Of a DNA stretch of 5,100 nt, positions 1-5,100 are shown in pieces. The DNA is from Candidatus Aminicenantota bacterium (GTDB taxonomy: Bacteria > Acidobacteriota > Aminicenantia > Aminicenantales > UBA4085), in NCBI GenBank assembly GCA_003154255.1, contig PMCY01000161.1:1-5100 (forward strand), read 5' to 3'. Position numbers and translations under genes: made by a program. The first letter of the stretch is position 1. Each line of letters begins with the position of its first letter. The notes below the pieces were generated by a model. The model searched no databases. It had not been told where the DNA came from and was given only the letters and a program-made list of their open reading frames with translations.

Positions 1-1159
1 GTGGGTCATCTCCGACCTCGACCCGCAGGAAGGCATCCGCTTTCGCGGCTACACCATCCCCGACCTGCAGGCCAAGCTCCCCAAAGCCCCCGGCGGCTCC
101 GAACCCCTGCCGGAAGCCATTTTCTTCTTCCTTCTGACCGGCGACGTTCCAACCCACGAGGAATGCCAGTCCGTGACCGATGAATGGCGGCGGCGCAGCG
201 CCCTCCCGGCCCACCTGATCAAGACCCTCGATGCCGTGCCCGCCGACACGCACCCCATGACCCAGTTCGCGCTGGCTATCCTGGCCCTGCAGCGCGAATC
301 CAAGTTCGCCGCCCGCTACCGGGCCGGCATGCCCAAGAGCGACTACTGGGATCCCATGTACGAAGACGTCATGGACATCCTGGCCAAGCTGCCCGAGATC
401 GCGGCCCGCATCTACATGCGCGCCTACAAGGGCGGCAAGTATATCGCCCCGGATCCGAAGCTGGATTGGGGCGCCAACCTGGCCCATATGATCGGGATCG
501 ACAAGCCCGATTTCCAGGAGCTCATGCGGCTCTACCTGGTCATCCACAGCGACCATGAAGGCGGCAACGTCTCCGCGCACACCTGCCATCTGGTCGGCTC
601 GGCCCTGTCCGACGCCTACTACAGCCTTTCGGCGGGCATGGACGGCCTGGCCGGCCCGCTCCACGGGCTGGCCAACCAGGAAGTGCTGCGCTGGATCATG
701 GACGTCATGAAGGATCTCGGCGGCGTGCCGACCAAGGACCAGCTCCACAAGTACCTGTGGGACACCCTCAAGTCGGGCAAGGTCATCCCGGGCTACGGCC
801 ATGCCGTCCTGCGCAAGACCGATCCCCGCTACGTCGCCCAGCGCGAATTCGCCCTCAAGCACCTGCCCAACTACGACATGTTCAAGGTCGTCAGCGACAT
901 CTATGAAGTCGCCCCCAAGATCCTCATCGAGCAGGGCAAAGCCAAGAACCCCTGGCCGAACGTCGACGCCCACTCCGGTGTCCTGCTGTACTACTACGGC
1001 GTCACCGAGTACGACTTCTACACCGTGTTCTTCGGCGTGTCCCGGGCCATGGGCATCCTGGCCCAGCTTGTCTGGGACCGGGCCCTGGGACTGGCCATCG
1101 AACGGCCGAAATCCGTGCTGATCGAATGGCTGGAAGAGGAAGCCAAGAAGGTCCAGTAA
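1..1159 (+). CDS. gltA: Citrate synthase, eukaryotic/mitochondrial (Si) type, 5'-truncated by window edge
   Basis: Condenses acetyl-CoA with oxaloacetate to citrate at the entry of the TCA cycle, in the cytoplasm. The reading frame is open from base 2, giving 385 visible residues before TAA. The gene runs off the left edge, so the GTG at 173 is internal and not a start. All key residues are present and keep one constant offset of 53 from pig heart numbering: His235 and His238 in the [13 protein letters not shown] block (codons at 545 and 554), catalytic His274 in [11 protein letters not shown] (662), catalytic His320 in [14 protein letters not shown] (800) with Arg329 after it, catalytic Asp375 in NVDAHSG (965), and Arg401 in GVSRAMG (1043). 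The unbroken offset means no indels across this span and a full protein of about 438 residues, matching the mitochondrial enzyme. These motifs separate it from the hexameric, NADH-inhibited E. coli GltA type; eukaryote-like synthases are known in some bacteria such as Geobacter. The gene symbol follows bacterial custom. A strong terminator follows. The closely related methylcitrate synthases are less likely given the motif match. Confidence 0.96.
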   Translation, partial: WVISDLDPQEGIRFRGYTIPDLQAKLPKAPGGSEPLPEAIFFFLLTGDVPTHEECQSVTDEWRRRSALPAHLIKTLDAVPADTHPMTQFALAILALQRESKFAARYRAGMPKSDYWDPMYEDVMDILAKLPEIAARIYMRAYKGGKYIAPDPKLDWGANLAHMIGIDKPDFQELMRLYLVIHSDHEGGNVSAHTCHLVGSALSDAYYSLSAGMDGLAGPLHGLANQEVLRWIMDVMKDLGGVPTKDQLHKYLWDTLKSGKVIPGYGHAVLRKTDPRYVAQREFALKHLPNYDMFKVVSDIYEVAPKILIEQGKAKNPWPNVDAHSGVLLYYYGVTEYDFYTVFFGVSRAMGILAQLVWDRALGLAIERPKSVLIEWLEEEAKKVQ

Positions 1160-1176
1160 GTCCGTCGAAATGACAA

Positions 1177-1211
1177 GGGCCGCTCCCCTCACGGGGGGCG
1201 GCCCTTTTTTT
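1177..1211 (+). terminator. Rho-independent terminator of citrate synthase
   Basis: A 12-bp stem starts 17 bases after the citrate synthase stop. GGGCCGC (1177-1183) pairs with GCGGCCC (1198-1204), extended inward by a T-G wobble and CCCC/GGGG around a TCAC loop. Seven T residues (1205-1211) follow directly, which is the classic intrinsic terminator form. The A-run on the left side is poor, so termination of the convergent minus-strand gene is likely to be weaker. Confidence 0.93.
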
Positions 1212-1225
1212 ATATGCGTTTTCTC

Positions 1226-1242
1226 GGCCGGCGGAACCGGCC
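1226..1242 (-). repeat. Short inverted repeat just after the M55 peptidase stop
   Basis: GGCCGG (1226-1231) and CCGGCC (1237-1242) form a 6-bp GC-only hairpin with a 5-base loop, two bases beyond the TGA stop of the minus-strand gene. On that strand it is followed by GAGAAAAC and not by a T-run, so it is not a canonical intrinsic terminator. It could act as an mRNA 3'-end stabiliser or pause site, or simply reflect GC-rich composition. Confidence 0.4.
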
Positions 1243-1244
1243 CG

Positions 1245-2129
1245 TCATATCTTGGACAGCCGGAAGAGCTTGATCAGGTCCATGACCGTCCCGGCCGTGA
1301 AGCTGACGGTGTGCTCGTCTTTGCGCAGCGCTCCGGGAATCCAGGAGGCCCTTTGGGCTCCGGCTTCTTCGGCGAAAGAAACGTCGAGCGTATAGGGCGC
1401 CGTGAGCTTGAAGGGCTTGAAATCCTTGATCCGCTTGAGCGCGGCCTTCGTTTTTTGGAGAATGAGGGCCTGGGCCTTTTCCGGATGGATTCCCTTTTCA
1501 GCCGTGCCGATGCCTTCCTTCACGATGACGGTCTCGATGACGCCGAACAACTCCAGGGCCTGGGCGGCGATGGCCTTGTCCCCGGAGATCAGGACGACGG
1601 GGACGTCGAACATCCCGGCGATGAGGCCGTTGATCCCGGCTTCGGGCATCTTCTTGCCGTTGATGATGACATCGAGGAGCTTGGTCGTCATGGTGTGCTT
1701 AAGGACCGCGTCCGGGGTCGAAGCCCGGGCGTGGTAACCGATGAAGATCACGGCGTCGAACGTCTTGTCCAGGCCTTCCATCATGCTCAGCGGGCCGTAG
1801 CTCCAATCGCGTATCAGCTGGGCCTCGGGGCGGAGCAGGTCGGGCAGGATATTGCGTCCCGTGTCGTGGGCATCGCGGACGACGATTTCCGTGGCCCCGG
1901 CCTCCAGCGCGCCTTGGATGGCGGCGTTGGTTTCGGCCGTCATCAGACGGCGGAAGAGGCCGTAGTCGGTGCCGCCGACGGTGACGTCGTCCCAGTTGAC
2001 GACACCGCTGATGCCCTCCATATCCACACTGATGAAGACTTTCAGTCCCTTGGCCGGCCCTTGCCCGGCCGCGGCCGCGCCGGCCGTAAGGAGCAGAGCG
2101 AGTAAAAAGCCGATTCCGATCTTTTTCAT
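1245..2129 (-). CDS. Exported M55 family (D-aminopeptidase DppA-like) zinc metallopeptidase
   Basis: The predicted protein has 294 residues. Residues 1-21 look like a Sec signal peptide: MKK, a hydrophobic core GIGFLLALLL, then a small-residue stretch TAGAAAAG with plausible AXA cleavage. The mature part matches Bacillus DppA throughout. The expected zinc ligands are Asp36 and Glu38 (SVDMEGISG), His88 (RDAHD), His133 (GYHARASTP) and Glu163 (PEAGIN). His145 (KHTM) matches the catalytic His115 of DppA. Family members release N-terminal D-amino acids or cleave short peptides as ring-shaped decamers, so a role in peptide or peptidoglycan-fragment turnover is inferred. The signal peptide is unlike cytoplasmic Bacillus DppA and places this protein in the periplasm or outside. 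An ATG at 2180 would add 17 residues (MKALLREYKMGRSGGRN) before the signal peptide. It is rejected because AGGAGGG lies 6 bases upstream of the 2129 ATG. The gene converges on citrate synthase and diverges from homoserine dehydrogenase. The family call is firm, the substrate unknown. Confidence 0.93.
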   Translation of the reverse strand: MKKIGIGFLLALLLTAGAAAAGQGPAKGLKVFISVDMEGISGVVNWDDVTVGGTDYGLFRRLMTAETNAAIQGALEAGATEIVVRDAHDTGRNILPDLLRPEAQLIRDWSYGPLSMMEGLDKTFDAVIFIGYHARASTPDAVLKHTMTTKLLDVIINGKKMPEAGINGLIAGMFDVPVVLISGDKAIAAQALELFGVIETVIVKEGIGTAEKGIHPEKAQALILQKTKAALKRIKDFKPFKLTAPYTLDVSFAEEAGAQRASWIPGALRKDEHTVSFTAGTVMDLIKLFRLSKI

Positions 2130-2135
2130 ATTGCG

Positions 2136-2142
2136 CCCTCCT
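2136..2142 (-). promoter_or_regulatory. Strong Shine-Dalgarno site fixing the M55 peptidase start
   Basis: On the minus strand this reads AGGAGGG, 6 bases before the ATG at 2129-2127. It selects the start that places the signal peptide at the N-terminus, against the longer ORF beginning at 2180. Confidence 0.88.
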
Positions 2143-2151
2143 GACCGCCCC

Positions 2152-2180
2152 ATCTTATACTCGCGGAGGAGCGCTTTCAA
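2152..2180 (-). promoter_or_regulatory. Putative sigma-70-type promoter for the M55 peptidase
   Basis: Reading the minus strand, TTGAAA (2180-2175) is followed by a 17-base spacer and TAAGAT (2157-2152), matching the -35 consensus at 5 of 6 and the -10 consensus at 4 of 6. Transcription would start near 2145, just upstream of the Shine-Dalgarno site, giving a short leader of about 16 bases. TATAAG, overlapping the same -10 area, gives a 15-base spacer instead. This is inferred from consensus only. Confidence 0.5.
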
Positions 2181-2198
2181 GCACCATCAAGTCCGGTT

Positions 2199-2228
2199 TT
2201 GACAGGCACCCCCCTCTTCAGATACGAT
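2199..2228 (+). promoter_or_regulatory. Putative sigma-70-type promoter for homoserine dehydrogenase
   Basis: A perfect -35 hexamer TTGACA (2199-2204) is followed by an 18-base spacer and TACGAT (2223-2228), which keeps the key T-A---T positions of the -10 box. Transcription would start near 2235, leaving a leader of about 35 bases. The -35 boxes of this promoter and of the divergent peptidase promoter are back to back, 18 bp apart. Confidence 0.6.
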
Positions 2229-2259
2229 GTTGCGGGTCAGCAAAAATCCATTTTCGGCT

Positions 2260-2265
2260 GGAAGG
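2260..2265 (+). promoter_or_regulatory. Shine-Dalgarno site of homoserine dehydrogenase
   Basis: GGAAGG lies 4 bases before the ATG at 2270. Complementarity is moderate and the spacing short. The start is supported mainly by the Rossmann motif beginning at residue 5 of the protein. Confidence 0.6.
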
Positions 2266-2269
2266 TTGC

Positions 2270-3313
2270 ATGCTTTACCGTATAGGTATCGTTGGCTGCG
2301 GAACGGTCGGCCGGGGATTTTTGGAAATTCTCGACCGGAAGGCGGCCGTCCTGGAAGCCGAGTCCGGTTTCCAGGCCCGCATCGTGGCCATCGCCGACAA
2401 GATCAAAGGCAGCCTCATCTCCCCCCAAGGGCTGGATATCAAAAAAACGCTCAAGGCCTTGAACCAAGGCTGGCCCCTTAGCGCCGTCGATCCCGAAGCG
2501 GTCCTGCCCAACGGTTCGTCCTCCGCCGAGATCATTGCCGCCTGCCCGGCTGACATCATCCTCGAGCTGACGCCCACGAACATCCGGACCGGTGAACCGG
2601 CCGCGGAACATATCCGCACCGCCCTGCGGACCGGGAAGCACGTGGTCACGACCAATAAAGGCCCGCTGGCCCTACATCTCCGAGAGCTCCGCGAGCTGGC
2701 CGCCCGCAAAAAGCGCCTGTTCCGGTTCGAAGGCGCGGTCATGAGCGGGACCCCCGTTTTTTCCCTCGTCGAGCACGGCTTCGCCGGCAACGCCATCCGC
2801 GGAGTCTCCGGCATTCTCAACGGGACGACGAACTTCATTCTTTCCAAGATGGAAATCGATGACGTGAACTACGGCGAGGCCCTGGCCCAAGCGCAGAAGC
2901 TCGGTTACGCCGAGGCCGATCCGGCGGCCGACATAGAGGGGTATGACGCCTTGGCCAAGGTCGTCATCCTGGCCAACGTTTTCCTGGGAGCCAACCTCAA
3001 ACCGGCCGACATCCGGCCGGAGGGCATCGCCGGCATCACCCGCGATATGGTCCGGGCGGCCAAAGCTGAGGGACAGCGCTATAAGCTGGTCGGATTCGCC
3101 CGCCGCACCGTAAACGGAGTGGCGGCCGGAGTCGCGTCCCGCCGGCTTCCCCTATCCGATCCCCTGGCCGGAGTTATGGGCGCCCGCAATGCCTTGACCT
3201 TCGACCTCGACCTGCTTGGCCCCGTGATGATCGAGGGGCCGGGGGCGGGCCGCATCGAGACGGGCCAGGCCGTCCTCCAAGACCTGCTTGCCATCCACCG
3301 GGAATTGAAATAG
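2270..3313 (+). CDS. hom: Homoserine dehydrogenase, short form without ACT domain
   Basis: Reduces L-aspartate-4-semialdehyde to L-homoserine with NAD(P)H, the branch point toward threonine and methionine, in the cytoplasm. The protein has 347 residues. Residues 1-135 form the Rossmann nucleotide-binding domain, with GCGTVG at 9-14 and TTNKGPLA containing Lys130. The catalytic/dimerisation domain carries GILNGTTNFIL (181-191). The family signature at 208-230 is complete: A, GYA, DP (217-218), D221, G224, D226 and Lys230; Glu215 and Lys230 correspond to active-site residues in yeast homoserine dehydrogenase. The protein ends where the catalytic domain ends. Common bacterial forms of about 430 residues add a C-terminal ACT domain for threonine feedback. 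That domain is absent here and no frameshift is seen, so allosteric control by threonine is probably missing or indirect. The start is fixed by the N-terminal Rossmann motif. It has its own putative promoter. The next gene, 157 bases downstream on the same strand, probably acts on a homoserine derivative. Confidence 0.96.
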   Translation: MLYRIGIVGCGTVGRGFLEILDRKAAVLEAESGFQARIVAIADKIKGSLISPQGLDIKKTLKALNQGWPLSAVDPEAVLPNGSSSAEIIAACPADIILELTPTNIRTGEPAAEHIRTALRTGKHVVTTNKGPLALHLRELRELAARKKRLFRFEGAVMSGTPVFSLVEHGFAGNAIRGVSGILNGTTNFILSKMEIDDVNYGEALAQAQKLGYAEADPAADIEGYDALAKVVILANVFLGANLKPADIRPEGIAGITRDMVRAAKAEGQRYKLVGFARRTVNGVAAGVASRRLPLSDPLAGVMGARNALTFDLDLLGPVMIEGPGAGRIETGQAVLQDLLAIHRELK

Positions 3314-3470
3314 ACTGTTTTCTCGCGAATCGGCCCCTAAAGCCGTATCATGCGTTTGAAACAGCCCATCATATTTAAAATCGCCATCTTGGCCCGCGGG
3401 CTGTTCTAGGTTTCCCATGACCGCCGCAAAGCCCCCCGTACCACCCGACTGCATTCCTTCAGGAGGATCC
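3314..3470 (+). other. Non-coding spacer between hom and the PLP enzyme, with inverted repeats
   Basis: No credible ORF lies here. A perfect 8-bp inverted repeat, AACAGCCC (3360-3367) and GGGCTGTT (3398-3405), is separated by 30 bases that include an AT-rich patch (3368-3381). The AAACAG arm (3359-3364) can also pair with CTGTTT (3315-3320) just after the hom stop, so two mutually exclusive folds are possible. No stem is followed by a T-run, so I see no intrinsic terminator and read-through from hom is possible. A TAAAAT -10-like box (3376-3381) has TTGAAA (3356-3361) upstream, but the 14-base spacer is too short for a confident promoter. I do not recognise a SAM or other known riboswitch here. 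Confidence 0.4.
3461..3466 (+). promoter_or_regulatory. Shine-Dalgarno site fixing the PLP enzyme start
   Basis: A perfect AGGAGG lies 4 bases before the ATG at 3471. It favours this start over the in-frame ATG at 3417, which lacks a good ribosome-binding site and would add 18 proline-rich residues of no recognisable domain. Confidence 0.85.
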
Positions 3471-4874
3471 ATGTCCGACGCCAAGACCTACGGCCCCGGA
3501 GTCCAGAAGTATGTCGAGGAAGCCAAGACTCTCTGCCGGGAACGGGACGCCCAATTGGCCTTAGCCAAACAATGGAAATTCGACACCATCGCCGTCCATG
3601 GGCTTTACTCGCTCGAGGAAGCCTACAAGCGCAACCAGGGCGCGATCATCGAACCCCTTTATCTGTCCACATCGCAGTCCTACCGAGATTCGGACGAGCT
3701 GGAGGCCGCCCTGGCTTATCTTATCCCGACCTGGTGCTACACCCGGATCGCCAACCCGACCACTTACTATCTGGAATGGGCGCTGGCCCTTCTCGAGGGC
3801 TACCGGACGGGCGGCGATACATCCTGCTGTGTCACCGCCTCGGGCATGGCCGCCATCGCCCAGTCCATCGATCCGTTCCTGGTCAAACAGAAGGATGGCG
3901 AAAAGATCAACTTCGTCTCCTGCATCCAGGTCTATGGAGGCACGTTCCAGCTGTTCAACATCCGCCGCGGCCAGGAGCGGGGAATCGACGTTCGCTGGGT
4001 CGTCCATCCTGAGGATATTGAATCCTGGAAGGCCAGAATCGACGAAAACACCCGCTTCGTCTACATGGAAGCGCCCAGCAATCCCCAACAATCCTTCTGC
4101 GACATCAAGGCGGTGGCCGATTTAGCCCACCAGTGGGGCATCCCCTTCATCGTCGACGCCACTTGCGCCACACCGGCCCTCATGCGTCCGATCGCCCACG
4201 GAGCGGATATCGTCGTCCACTCCCTGACCAAGTCGATCACCGCCGGCGGCATGGCTATTGGCGGGGCCCTTATCAGCCGCCGCCCTATCACGACGAAAAT
4301 CGTCAACGACCATCCGCTGTTCAAGGCGAGCTTCGCCGAGTACGTCAAATTCCTCCCCTACCGGGACAACGGACCGGCCGCTTCGCCGGTCAACGCCATG
4401 TTCGCCCTGAACGATCTCCGCACCCTGCGCTCGCGCATGGACCTGGTCAGCCGCAACTGCCAGACCGTGGCAGAATGGCTGAAAACGCAGTCCAAGGTCT
4501 ACCAGGTCGACTACCTGGGACTTCCCGGCGACCGCCTGCACGGACTGGCCAAGGGCTACATGAAGCTGGTCGATTCGGACGACGGCGCGGGCCTGCCCCT
4601 CAACCGCTACGGGCACCTGATGAGCTTCCGGGTCGACGGCCCGCCGGCCAACGCCCGCAAGGTCTTCGACGGATTCAAAATGATATACCGGGCCACCGAC
4701 CTGGGCCGGATCAAGAGCGTGGCCACAATCCCGGCCATCTCCACCCACCAGCAGCAGGGCGAGGAGGCCCGGCGTATGGCCGACGTGCCGCCCCAGCTCA
4801 TCCGACTTTGCGTCGGGGCCGAGGACCCGTCCGACGTCATCGCTGATCTGGAGCAGGCCCTTAAAGCCCTCTGA
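3471..4874 (+). CDS. Cys/Met metabolism (trans-sulfuration family) PLP-dependent enzyme, probable homocysteine or cystathionine synthase
   Basis: The protein has 467 residues, of fold-type I PLP family related to cystathionine gamma-synthase, O-acetylhomoserine sulfhydrylase and methionine gamma-lyase. Visible motifs: YTRIANPTT (90-98, Tyr90 and Arg92 as phosphate-binding residues from the partner subunit), ASGMAAI (123-129, phosphate cup), VYGGTF (154-159, Tyr155 stacking on PLP), IVDATCATP (227-235, Asp229 for the pyridine nitrogen), HSLTKS (250-255, Lys254 the PLP Schiff base), and IRLCVGAEDP (444-453, Arg445 for the substrate carboxylate). It is longer than the usual 380-430 residues, with about 37 extra residues before the conserved DTIAVHG. 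Residue 157 is Gly where methionine gamma-lyase has its catalytic Cys, which argues against that activity. The usual VDNTFATP motif reads VDATCATP, so the Asn is replaced by Ala. Its position after homoserine dehydrogenase suggests conversion of an acylated homoserine to homocysteine or cystathionine for methionine synthesis. The family is certain. The exact substrate is not, and cystathionine lyase activity remains possible. murA starts 38 bases downstream. Confidence 0.88.
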   Translation: MSDAKTYGPGVQKYVEEAKTLCRERDAQLALAKQWKFDTIAVHGLYSLEEAYKRNQGAIIEPLYLSTSQSYRDSDELEAALAYLIPTWCYTRIANPTTYYLEWALALLEGYRTGGDTSCCVTASGMAAIAQSIDPFLVKQKDGEKINFVSCIQVYGGTFQLFNIRRGQERGIDVRWVVHPEDIESWKARIDENTRFVYMEAPSNPQQSFCDIKAVADLAHQWGIPFIVDATCATPALMRPIAHGADIVVHSLTKSITAGGMAIGGALISRRPITTKIVNDHPLFKASFAEYVKFLPYRDNGPAASPVNAMFALNDLRTLRSRMDLVSRNCQTVAEWLKTQSKVYQVDYLGLPGDRLHGLAKGYMKLVDSDDGAGLPLNRYGHLMSFRVDGPPANARKVFDGFKMIYRATDLGRIKSVATIPAISTHQQQGEEARRMADVPPQLIRLCVGAEDPSDVIADLEQALKAL

Positions 4875-4876
4875 AT

Positions 4877-4905
4877 TTGTATTTTTCCGCCTGATCATCT
4901 AGAAT
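4877..4905 (+). promoter_or_regulatory. Putative promoter giving a leaderless murA transcript
   Basis: TAGAAT (4900-4905) matches the -10 consensus at 5 of 6. TTGTAT (4877-4882), at exactly 17 bases, keeps the TTG of the -35 box. A start point 6-8 bases after the -10 falls at 4911-4913, on or next to the murA ATG. No Shine-Dalgarno sequence precedes that ATG, which fits leaderless translation. The -35 half is weak. Confidence 0.5.
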
Positions 4906-4912
4906 TCGGACG

Positions 4913-5100
4913 ATGGAAAAAATCCGCATCTTGGGCGATCCCGACCTGTCGCTTCGCGGAAGGGTCCGGATCAGCGGCGCGAAGAACGCCGTCCTGCCGG
5001 CTATCTCGGCCGCCCTGCTAACCGGCGAAGACGTCCGCCTGGACAATATCCCCCTCGTCCGCGACGTCTTTTCCATGCTGACCCTGATGAAGGACCTCGG
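4913..5100 (+). CDS. murA: UDP-N-acetylglucosamine 1-carboxyvinyltransferase (MurA), 3'-truncated by window edge
   Basis: Transfers enolpyruvate from PEP to UDP-GlcNAc, the first committed step of peptidoglycan synthesis, in the cytoplasm. Only 62 complete codons are in the window; the family is usually about 420 residues. The visible N-terminus is diagnostic: LRGRVRISGAKNAVLP, with Lys24-Asn25 equivalent to Lys22-Asn23 of E. coli MurA that bind substrate, then AALLTGEDVRLDNIPLVRDV and a leucine/methionine-rich helix (SMLTLMKDLG). The fosfomycin-target Cys (Cys115 in E. coli) lies beyond the edge, so a Cys-to-Asp variant cannot be judged. The ATG at 4913 is the only reasonable start: an in-frame TGA stands at 4892-4894 and no alternative start codon lies between. 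It has no evident Shine-Dalgarno site. The gene lies 38 bases after the PLP enzyme with no terminator between, so co-transcription is possible besides its own promoter. EPSP synthase (AroA) shares the fold, but the SGAKNA motif points to MurA. Confidence 0.94.
   Translation, partial: MEKIRILGDPDLSLRGRVRISGAKNAVLPAISAALLTGEDVRLDNIPLVRDVFSMLTLMKDL

Noticed and set aside
173..1159. GTG at 173 as the start of a shorter citrate synthase
   Set aside because: The same frame is open and matches citrate synthase from base 2 ([19 protein letters not shown]), so the gene simply starts before the window.
1170..2105. A 311-codon plus-strand open frame opposite the M55 peptidase
   Set aside because: It is antisense to a gene with full family motifs, and its translation is Gly/Asp/Arg-rich without any domain. 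Long antisense frames are expected in GC-rich coding DNA.
2130..2180. N-terminal extension of the M55 peptidase starting at ATG 2180
   Set aside because: It would place 17 charged residues before a textbook signal peptide, overlaps the predicted promoter, and ignores the strong AGGAGGG site before the ATG at 2129.
3331..3345. CGGC...GCCG hairpin as a terminator after hom
   Set aside because: The stem is only 4 bp with a 7-base loop and no following T-run.
3417..3470. 18-residue N-terminal extension of the PLP enzyme from ATG 3417
   Set aside because: It lacks a good Shine-Dalgarno site, and the perfect AGGAGG at 3461-3466 precedes the ATG at 3471.
3314..3470. SAM riboswitch upstream of a methionine gene
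   Set aside because: I cannot find the conserved core segments of the SAM-I or SAM-II classes. A covariance-model search would settle it.
4122..4898. A 258-codon minus-strand open frame opposite the PLP enzyme
   Set aside because: It mirrors a well-conserved coding sequence, shows no recognisable motif and has no credible ribosome-binding site. It is an antisense shadow of the GC-rich gene.

Overview
This is a GC-rich bacterial chromosomal window carrying ordinary core-metabolism genes. I see no phage, transposon, CRISPR, tRNA or rRNA signal. The genes are a eukaryotic/mitochondrial-type citrate synthase, an exported M55 (DppA-like) peptidase, an ACT-less homoserine dehydrogenase, a trans-sulfuration PLP enzyme and MurA. 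This mix suggests a free-living bacterium, possibly Acidobacteriota/Aminicenantota or Desulfobacterota-like. That lineage guess rests on general resemblance only and has low confidence.

Layout. Positions 1-1159 (+) hold the 3' part of citrate synthase, about 53 residues short at the N-terminus. It is followed by a strong intrinsic terminator (1177-1211). Positions 1245-2129 (-) hold a convergent M55 metallopeptidase with a signal peptide. Its true start is 17 codons inside the longest ORF, set by a strong Shine-Dalgarno site. Positions 2130-2269 are a compact divergent promoter region. Positions 2270-3313 (+) hold homoserine dehydrogenase. Positions 3314-3470 are a non-coding spacer with inverted repeats. 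Positions 3471-4874 (+) hold a Cys/Met-metabolism PLP enzyme whose start is also set by a strong Shine-Dalgarno site. Positions 4913-5100 (+) hold the first 62 codons of murA, cut by the window end and apparently leaderless.

How the genes fit together. Homoserine dehydrogenase makes homoserine. The PLP enzyme is likely to act on an activated homoserine, by sulfhydrylation or cystathionine synthesis, on the way to methionine, so the two may form a small methionine module. The acyltransferase that activates homoserine is not in the window. Citrate synthase (TCA entry), the M55 peptidase (peptide or cell-wall D-amino-acid turnover) and MurA (first committed step of peptidoglycan synthesis) are separate functions.

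I find no convincing new biological system. The points most worth a second look are the probable leaderless murA promoter, the competing inverted repeats between hom and the PLP gene, the exported DppA-like peptidase and the unusual active-site context of the PLP enzyme.
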